A stretch of DNA of 10,934 bases. It comes from Flavobacteriales bacterium. Its GTDB lineage: Bacteria; Bacteroidota; Bacteroidia; Flavobacteriales; Flavobacteriaceae. The notes under the pieces are model-generated. The model worked only from the letters and a program-made list of their open reading frames with translations, made no database searches and was not told the origin of the DNA. Shown here piece by piece: positions 6,084-10,934 of the stretch (position 1 is its first letter; the number at the start of each line of letters is the position of its first letter). The translations under genes and the position numbers were made by a program. Where the stretch lies: NCBI GenBank assembly GCA_011525065.1, contig WTIY01000275.1:1-10934 (forward strand). Reading direction: 5' to 3'.

Positions 6084-9077
6084 ATGCAAAATAAAGGACT
6101 CATAACCGTCTTTGCGATACTTTTCGGATTGGTCAGTTTATACCAATTGTCGTTTACCTTCGTCGCAAATCAAGTTGAAGATGCGGCACAGGCTGCGGCG
6201 AATTCTCGTTTTGATGCGACACAGTCTCAGGAGCGGCAGGCGGCTGCTTTGCGCTACATCGATTCTGTGGGGTCAGAACCTCAATTTTTTGGCATCGATT
6301 ATAACACAGCCAAAGACAAAGTCTTAAACAAAGGATTAGACCTTAAAGGGGGTATCAATGTAATCCTTCAGGTTTCTGTTAAAGACATCCTGGCTGGACT
6401 AGCTAACAATACAAAAGACCCTGCATTCAACCAGGCTCTGGCCGATGCAGGCGAACTTCAAAAGTCCTCTCAAAGTACTTTCTTGGAATCCTTTTTCGAA
6501 GCTTTTGAGGCCTTGCCCGGGGAAAATAATTTAGCCTCACCAGACATATTCTTCAACAAAGGTTTAGAGGACCAAATCCTCAGTGGCATGTCTAACGATG
6601 AGGTGAAATCGGTCATCACCCGCAAGGTAGATGAATCCATTGCTTCTGCATTTGAGGTATTGCGCAAGCGTATTGATAAATTTGGTGTAACCCAGCCCAA
6701 CCTTCAACGATTGGGGAACTCTGGTCGAATTTTGGTTGAATTACCAGGGGCCAAAGATGTAGAACGCGTTAAAAAACTATTACAAAGTACCGCTCAATTG
6801 GAATTTTGGGAGGTAGTAAAAGAAGAGAACATTACCACCTTTTTAATCGATGCAGATGCCAAATTGAAAGAATTGCTCGCGGCCCGTTCACCGGAGCAGG
6901 AGACTGCTGAGGAAACAGCCGCAGAAGAAGATGACGATCTTGCTGATCTGTTAGGGGGAGAGGAAGTCAATCAGGCGGATGACCCTATGCTCGACCGTCC
7001 ATTATTGAATCGTATTTTACCCGTTCGTGCGAGTAATCCAGGACTGGCATCATTTTCGCTTAAAGATACAGCCCTGATTAATGGCTACTTGCGCGAGCCA
7101 CAGGTCCGCGCCTTACTCAGTGGAGAGCAGCGCTACTACAATTTTATTTGGAGCATCCCTGAATACAATGAATCCGTTGGTGAGGAGATTACAAGTTTGT
7201 ACGCCATTAAGGGCAACAGAGAAGACACTCCAGAACTCAGTGGTGGTGTAATTGTCGATGCACAACAGTCCTACACCCAAGCTGGTCGAGTGGCGGTCAC
7301 CATGCAAATGAATGGAGTAGGAGCCAAGATTTGGGAGGACATGACGGAATATGCTTACAACAATCAGTCTCAAATCGCTGTGGTATTGGATGATGTAGTT
7401 TATTCAGCCCCCGGGGTGAGCTCTGGAAAAATCTCGGGAGGTCGTAGCGAAATTACCGGGGACTTTACCATTCCTGAGGCTCAGGATTTGGCCAACGTAT
7501 TAAGAGCCGGTAAACTGCCTGCCTCTGCAGACATCATTCAGGCTGAAGTTGTCGGTCCAACTCTGGGTAAAGAAGCCATTGATAGCGGTATTCTCTCCTT
7601 TATCATTGCCTTGTCCATTGTGTTGTTCTGGATGATGCTGTATTACGGCAAAGCAGGCGCTTTCGCCAACGTAGCCCTTGTGGTGAACATTCTATTCATT
7701 TTTGGAGTATTGGCCGGATTGGGTGCCGTACTGACTTTACCAGGAATCGCCGGTATTGTATTGACCATCGGAATGTCGGTGGATGCGAACGTACTTATTT
7801 TTGAGCGTATTCGAGAGGAGTTATTCCGCGGTAAATCACAGCGTGATGCCATCAACGATGGTTTTAGTAATGCTTTGTCTTCAATTCTGGATGCCAACAT
7901 TACGACAGGGCTAACAGGTTTGATTCTTTTGGTATTTGGAACAGGACCCATTCAAGGTTTTGCCACTACTTTACTGATTGGTATTTGTACTTCATTATTT
8001 ACAGCCATTTTTGTAACCCGACTCTTTATAGATCGATTTACTCATAACGGGAAGTCATTGACGTGTTCGACCTCGATTACGAAAAATCTATTCCGCAATG
8101 TGGCCATTAAGTTTTTGGCTAAGAGAAAAATGGCCTACGCACTTTCTGGTGTGTTGCTTCTGGTGAGTATCGGGTCATTGTTCACCAATGGTCTGAATCA
8201 AGGGATCGACTTTGTCGGTGGACGTACCTATACCGTGCGTTTTGACCGCGATGTGAATGCCTTGGAGGTTCAAAATGACTTGATTGCCGTTTTTGAAAGT
8301 GCTGAAGCCAAAACTTACGGCGGTAACAACCAATTAAAAATCTCGACTAAATACAAGGTCGAGGAAACCGGTGCTGAGGTCGATGTTGAGATTGAACAAA
8401 TGTTGTTTGAGGCTTTAGTCAGCTATCTGCCAGAAGGCATGGATTATAACAGTTTTGTGGCTGATGATGAAAATAAGATGGCAGGTCGCATGGAGTACTA
8501 CAAGGTTTCACCGACCATTGCGGATGACATCAAGTCTTCTTCATTCCTAGCAGTATTGGGCTCATTGGTCGTGGTCTTTCTTTATATTTTATTGCGATTC
8601 AGAAGATGGCAATTCAGTTTGGGTGCCGTTGCAGCAGTATTTCACGATGTGATTATTGTTCTTGGGGTCTTTTCTTTGACCTACCAGTTCATGCCATTCA
8701 ATATGGAAATCGATCAGTCTTTTATCGCTGCGATTTTGACGGTGATTGGTTACTCATTAAATGACACCGTGGTTGTATTCGACCGCATACGTGAGTTCTT
8801 TAATGAGCATAGCAGTTGGCGCATGAATAAAATCATAGACGGTGCATTGAACAGTACTTTGAGCCGTACTTTGAATACTTCATTAACAACACTGATCGTA
8901 TTGTTGACCATTTTCCTATTGGGGGCAGAGTCCATCCGAGGATTGATTTTCGCTTTGATTGTTGGAATCCTGGTCGGTACTTATTCGTCTCTGTTCATTG
9001 CTACACCTGTATTTTTTGATACCGTCAAAAAGCGCGGTATTGACCTCAGCGACAAGCAAGAGGACGATGAAGAATAA
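6084..9077 (+). CDS. secDF: Fused protein translocase subunit SecDF
   Basis: SecDF is an inner-membrane RND-type motor that uses the proton gradient to pull secreted proteins out of SecYEG. The 997-residue protein carries SecD then SecF in one chain. SecD has a first membrane helix (about 6-28), KGLDLKGGINVILQV (83-97), the periplasmic P1 domain, VGPTLGKEAIDSG (490-502), a membrane bundle, and GMSVDANVLIFERIREE (563-579) with the helix-4 Asp. SecF begins near 684 and has NQGIDFVGGRTY (705-716), VSPTIADDI, and GYSLNDTVVVFDRIREF (889-905). The two halves share the G-x-S-x-[DN]-x5-F-[ED]-R-I-R-E signature, reflecting their common origin. P1 has an acidic insert (about 270-304, EDDD and several Glu). 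I start at ATG 6084; the in-frame ATG at 5997 lies inside the mdh terminator. The fused form is usual for Bacteroidetes. Confidence 0.96.
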   Translation: MQNKGLITVFAILFGLVSLYQLSFTFVANQVEDAAQAAANSRFDATQSQERQAAALRYIDSVGSEPQFFGIDYNTAKDKVLNKGLDLKGGINVILQVSVKDILAGLANNTKDPAFNQALADAGELQKSSQSTFLESFFEAFEALPGENNLASPDIFFNKGLEDQILSGMSNDEVKSVITRKVDESIASAFEVLRKRIDKFGVTQPNLQRLGNSGRILVELPGAKDVERVKKLLQSTAQLEFWEVVKEENITTFLIDADAKLKELLAARSPEQETAEETAAEEDDDLADLLGGEEVNQADDPMLDRPLLNRILPVRASNPGLASFSLKDTALINGYLREPQVRALLSGEQRYYNFIWSIPEYNESVGEEITSLYAIKGNREDTPELSGGVIVDAQQSYTQAGRVAVTMQMNGVGAKIWEDMTEYAYNNQSQIAVVLDDVVYSAPGVSSGKISGGRSEITGDFTIPEAQDLANVLRAGKLPASADIIQAEVVGPTLGKEAIDSGILSFIIALSIVLFWMMLYYGKAGAFANVALVVNILFIFGVLAGLGAVLTLPGIAGIVLTIGMSVDANVLIFERIREELFRGKSQRDAINDGFSNALSSILDANITTGLTGLILLVFGTGPIQGFATTLLIGICTSLFTAIFVTRLFIDRFTHNGKSLTCSTSITKNLFRNVAIKFLAKRKMAYALSGVLLLVSIGSLFTNGLNQGIDFVGGRTYTVRFDRDVNALEVQNDLIAVFESAEAKTYGGNNQLKISTKYKVEETGAEVDVEIEQMLFEALVSYLPEGMDYNSFVADDENKMAGRMEYYKVSPTIADDIKSSSFLAVLGSLVVVFLYILLRFRRWQFSLGAVAAVFHDVIIVLGVFSLTYQFMPFNMEIDQSFIAAILTVIGYSLNDTVVVFDRIREFFNEHSSWRMNKIIDGALNSTLSRTLNTSLTTLIVLLTIFLLGAESIRGLIFALIVGILVGTYSSLFIATPVFFDTVKKRGIDLSDKQEDDEE

Positions 9078-9137
9078 TCGTGTATTTGGCCTGAACAACG
9101 TTTAATGCGCCGGTCAATGCTTAGAGATTGAACTATT

Positions 9138-9163
9138 AAATCCCGCAAACGCGGGATTTTTTT
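9138..9163. terminator. Terminator between secDF and the convergent DUF192 gene
   Basis: AAATCCCGC (9138-9146) pairs with GCGGGATTT (9151-9159) around AAAC, with a seven-T run at 9157-9163 on the plus strand. This makes a strong terminator for secDF. On the minus strand the same stem is followed only by TTTAATAG, so it would serve the DUF192 gene more weakly. It is the only hairpin available to that side. Confidence 0.88.
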
Positions 9164-9199
9164 GTTTAAAATCGAATAATGGAGCGCGGGATTAGCCTT

Positions 9200-9691
9200 T
9201 TACAAGCGGGAGAATTTGGCTTTGTCACCGGACTGTAGATTCCACCTTTTCGCGAGGCCTGCATTGACTTCGAGGACATACTGCGCAGGGCGATTAGAGG
9301 GTAATGGTCTTGCGTCAAATGGTTTGGTTTCGTTGTAGATTTGGACGATGTTGAGTCCCTTGTCTAAATAAATGATGTCTAAAGGGAACTGCGTGTTTTT
9401 CATATAAAAACTAAGCGGAGCTTCTTGCTCAAAGATAAAGAGCATGGCCTGATGATCCTCCATTGAGTTACGATACATGAGCCCGGTTTGGGTCTCGTAT
9501 TCAGATTCGGCAATTTCGATATCCAGAGACGCAATTAAGGTATCAACCTCTGGTCTCAATAGGTTTAATTCACCTTCTTTGGTGAACGATATGGTACGTG
9601 TAAGGACTTTTTCTTTCTTTTGGTTCATGCAGCTGCCAAAGCCGAAAATCACGGCGGCGGCGCCAATTAACCAAAGGTATTTAGGCTTCAT
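9200..9691 (-). CDS. DUF192 family lipoprotein
   Basis: The 163-residue product has a signal peptide (MKPK, hydrophobic 6-16) and a lipobox FGSC, with Cys21 the likely lipidated residue. The rest matches the DUF192 domain: ETQTGLMYR (66-74), AMLFIFEQE (82-90), LSFYMKNTQFPLDIIYLD (93-110), and YVLEVNAGLAKRW (138-150). DUF192 is a small, widespread, mostly extracytoplasmic domain with no settled function. The residues after Cys21 (MNQKKEK) are basic and lack the acidic run seen in surface-export signals of some Bacteroidetes, so a periplasm-facing location seems likelier; this is inference. The ATG at 9691 overlaps the lgt stop as ATGA, indicating translational coupling. Lgt would lipidate this very protein. 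It is the last gene of the cluster. Confidence 0.9.
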   Translation of the reverse strand: MKPKYLWLIGAAAVIFGFGSCMNQKKEKVLTRTISFTKEGELNLLRPEVDTLIASLDIEIAESEYETQTGLMYRNSMEDHQAMLFIFEQEAPLSFYMKNTQFPLDIIYLDKGLNIVQIYNETKPFDARPLPSNRPAQYVLEVNAGLAKRWNLQSGDKAKFSRL

Positions 9692-10518
9692 GAGCTCTGG
9701 ATTTTATTGGCTCTAAACAACAAAACAATACCCGCGATGATAAAAGGGATGCTCAACCACTGGCCAGTGCTGAGCAAATCACCCAGTGACGACTCAAATC
9801 CACCCTGACTCTTTTTATAAAATTCAACGACGAATCGAACGGACCACAAAAGGATTAAGAATAAGCCAAAAATATAGCCTTGTTTGAGGCGTTTATCCGT
9901 GTGCCAATAAATCCAATACAAAATCAAAAACACGAATACATAACCAAAAGACTCGTACAGCTGAGCTGGATGACGGGCGAAGTCTTCACCATTATTGGCA
10001 AAGATCACCCCGAAGTCTGAACCTGTAGGATGACCCACAATTTCTGAATTCATAAAATTGCCAATGCGCACCAACACTGCACCTGAAGACACCGGAATGA
10101 CGATTCGATCAAAAAGCCAGAGTAGGGATTCTTTCAATACATTTTTTTGATACAAATACATAGCGATAATGATACCAATGGCCGCTCCATGAGAAGCCAG
10201 ACCTCGAAACCCAGTGAAGGCGAATCCCCCTTTGAATTTGAAAGGCAGGAATACGGAGAAAAAATCTTGATGAAATAACTCAGGCTGGTAAAAAATAACA
10301 TGACCCAGTCGAGCGCCAATGAGAATGGCCAGGACCATATACATGAACAAACTGTCCAATTTTTCTAAAGCAACCCCTTCGCGAATGAAGATTTTCTTCA
10401 TTAAATACCATCCAAGCGAAAAGGCCAAAACGAACATGAGCGAATAGTACTGTATGGTGTAAAAACCCAGATCAATACCTTCGGAGGGTGCCCAATAAAT
10501 GCTTAAAAATGTGGTCAT
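9688..10518 (-). CDS. lgt: Prolipoprotein diacylglyceryl transferase
   Basis: Lgt is the inner-membrane enzyme that moves a diacylglyceryl group from phosphatidylglycerol to the lipobox cysteine of prelipoproteins, the first step of lipoprotein maturation. The 276-residue protein has several membrane helices (for example 26-40, 58-77, 191-205, 215-232, 255-267). It carries the family signature RIGNFMNSEIVG (151-162). Arg151, Asn154 and Glu159 correspond to the key residues of E. coli Lgt, with His110 in the ASHGAAIG segment. Other conserved pieces are RHPAQLYES (182-190) and Arg228/Glu232. The ATG at 10518 fits the short N-terminus before the first helix. It follows yidD on the same strand after 127 bases and overlaps the DUF192 gene downstream by four bases. 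All functional residues seem present. Confidence 0.96.
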   Translation of the reverse strand: MTTFLSIYWAPSEGIDLGFYTIQYYSLMFVLAFSLGWYLMKKIFIREGVALEKLDSLFMYMVLAILIGARLGHVIFYQPELFHQDFFSVFLPFKFKGGFAFTGFRGLASHGAAIGIIIAMYLYQKNVLKESLLWLFDRIVIPVSSGAVLVRIGNFMNSEIVGHPTGSDFGVIFANNGEDFARHPAQLYESFGYVFVFLILYWIYWHTDKRLKQGYIFGLFLILLWSVRFVVEFYKKSQGGFESSLGDLLSTGQWLSIPFIIAGIVLLFRANKIQSS

Positions 10519-10533
10519 GGTCTATGTTTAGTG

Positions 10534-10541
10534 TAAAGATA
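10534..10541 (-). promoter_or_regulatory. Possible -7 promoter element for lgt
   Basis: Read on the minus strand, the bases are TATCTTTA, one mismatch (final A for G) to TAnnTTTG. The element ends 15 bases before the lgt ATG, predicting a leader of about 10 bases. The nearest TTG (10555-10557, minus strand) is only 13 bases away, which is too short. lgt may instead be read through from yidD. Confidence 0.35.
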
Positions 10542-10645
10542 GAAAAAAGGTGGTCAATGGTTGTGGCCTCAGGTCAATTATGACTCGTACCTTACGATCA
10601 TTGTTAGTCGGTTCATCCAACTTTTCAATCGACGATAAATTGGCC

Positions 10646-10864
10646 TTATGGCACTGGATCATGACCCGAGTCTCCCCATGGATGGCATCTGGCAATGCGC
10701 TTAATGGCTAAAAATCCCCCTCGGAAAGCACCGTGTTTTTTTAGCGCCTCGATGCTGTAATGAGAGCAAGTGGGCTGAAAGCGGCAAGTCGATGGCAACA
10801 GTGGTGAAATGAAATTTTGATATATTTTAATGAGCAGGATAAGGGGCTGGGTAAGAAGAAACAC
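10646..10864 (-). CDS. yidD: Membrane protein insertion efficiency factor YidD
   Basis: YidD is a small protein at the inner face of the cytoplasmic membrane that assists YidC-dependent insertion of membrane proteins. The 72-residue product has an amphipathic/hydrophobic N-terminus (residues 8-23, ending FISPLLP) and the family core CRFQPTCSHYSIEALKKHG (27-45). It ends ARCHPWGDSGHDPVP. The three conserved cysteines (27, 33, 60) and the HPWG motif are present, and the length is normal. The start is GTG: the codon directly upstream in frame is TAA, and there is no in-frame ATG before the conserved region. No Shine-Dalgarno sequence is visible. yidC is not in the window. lgt follows on the same strand, and a possible upstream gene ends 15 bases before the GTG, so an operon is plausible. 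Confidence 0.93.
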   Translation of the reverse strand: MFLLTQPLILLIKIYQNFISPLLPSTCRFQPTCSHYSIEALKKHGAFRGGFLAIKRIARCHPWGDSGHDPVP

Positions 10865-10879
10865 TTAAATTCTGTTTGG

Positions 10880-10934
10880 TTAGTCTAAACTAAAACTTGT
10901 TCCGTCTTTACCGTCTTTGAGTTGAATCCCCGCC
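10880..10934 (-). CDS. Possible C-terminal tail of an unidentified gene upstream of yidD
   Basis: On the minus strand an open frame enters from the right edge and ends at TAA 10882-10880. It reads AGIQLKDGKDGTSFSLD, a composition (Gly, Lys, Asp, Ser) that looks like a protein C-terminus rather than noise. Only 17 residues are visible, so no family can be named, and by length alone such a frame could arise by chance. The support is its position: it stops 15 bases before the yidD GTG on the same strand, as in an operon. Confidence 0.3.
   Translation of the reverse strand, partial: AGIQLKDGKDGTSFSLD

Noticed and set aside
7643..7951. A 102-codon minus-strand frame inside secDF, and similar frames opposite gyrB (2020-2376, 2880-3182) and mdh (5216-5587, 5536-5772).
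   Set aside because: Each lies antisense to a well-conserved coding region and has no family resemblance. They are by-products of codon use in the real genes.
10528..10620. A 30-codon minus-strand frame between yidD and lgt, starting at TTG and ending at TAA 10530-10528.
   Set aside because: It has no ATG or GTG start, overlaps the lgt promoter region, and shows no recognisable motif. A chance frame is the simpler reading.
1..10934. Search by eye for insertion sequences, CRISPR repeats, toxin-antitoxin pairs, defence genes and rRNA.
   Set aside because: No regular repeats, transposase motifs or defence domains were seen. Nearly all the DNA is accounted for by conserved genes and short spacers.

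Overview
This window reads as a chromosomal housekeeping region of a Bacteroidetes bacterium, most likely a marine Flavobacteriales-type organism. The evidence is: SecD and SecF fused into one ~1000-residue protein; a DUF6588-type outer-membrane protein; malate dehydrogenase with the GGHSDTGM active-site variant I associate with this phylum; no Shine-Dalgarno sequences before the starts; and repeated TAnnTTTG promoter elements, the -7 box of the Bacteroidetes primary sigma factor. I see no mobile element, CRISPR array, rRNA or complete tRNA, and no gene-free stretch longer than about 210 bases.

Layout. Bases 1-306 hold the C-terminal part of a YwaF/TMEM164-type membrane protein, convergent with a small uncharacterised lipoprotein gene (minus, 323-856). 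A divergent promoter region separates that from queE (plus, 971-1609), which makes the 7-deazaguanine precursor of queuosine. gyrB follows (1817-3757) after a T-rich spacer and a clear promoter, and ends in a strong terminator. Next come a DUF6588 secreted or outer-membrane protein (3842-4888), malate dehydrogenase (5025-5948, own promoter and strong terminator) and secDF (6084-9077, own promoter). secDF meets the minus-strand genes at a terminator hairpin.

The right end is a minus-strand cluster read from right to left: a possible C-terminal tail of an unseen gene (10880-10934), yidD (10646-10864, GTG start), lgt (9688-10518) and a DUF192 lipoprotein (9200-9691). The last two overlap by the four bases ATGA.

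Functionally, the right half is centred on envelope biogenesis: SecDF helps drive secretion, YidD helps the YidC insertase, and Lgt lipidates lipoproteins, including in all likelihood the DUF192 protein encoded directly after it. The left half is mostly independent single-gene units for DNA topology, tRNA modification and the TCA cycle. No clearly new multi-gene system is visible. The least explained parts are the 177-residue lipoprotein with a duplicated G-[VI]-G-P motif, the DUF6588 protein, and an apparently leaderless queE transcript.
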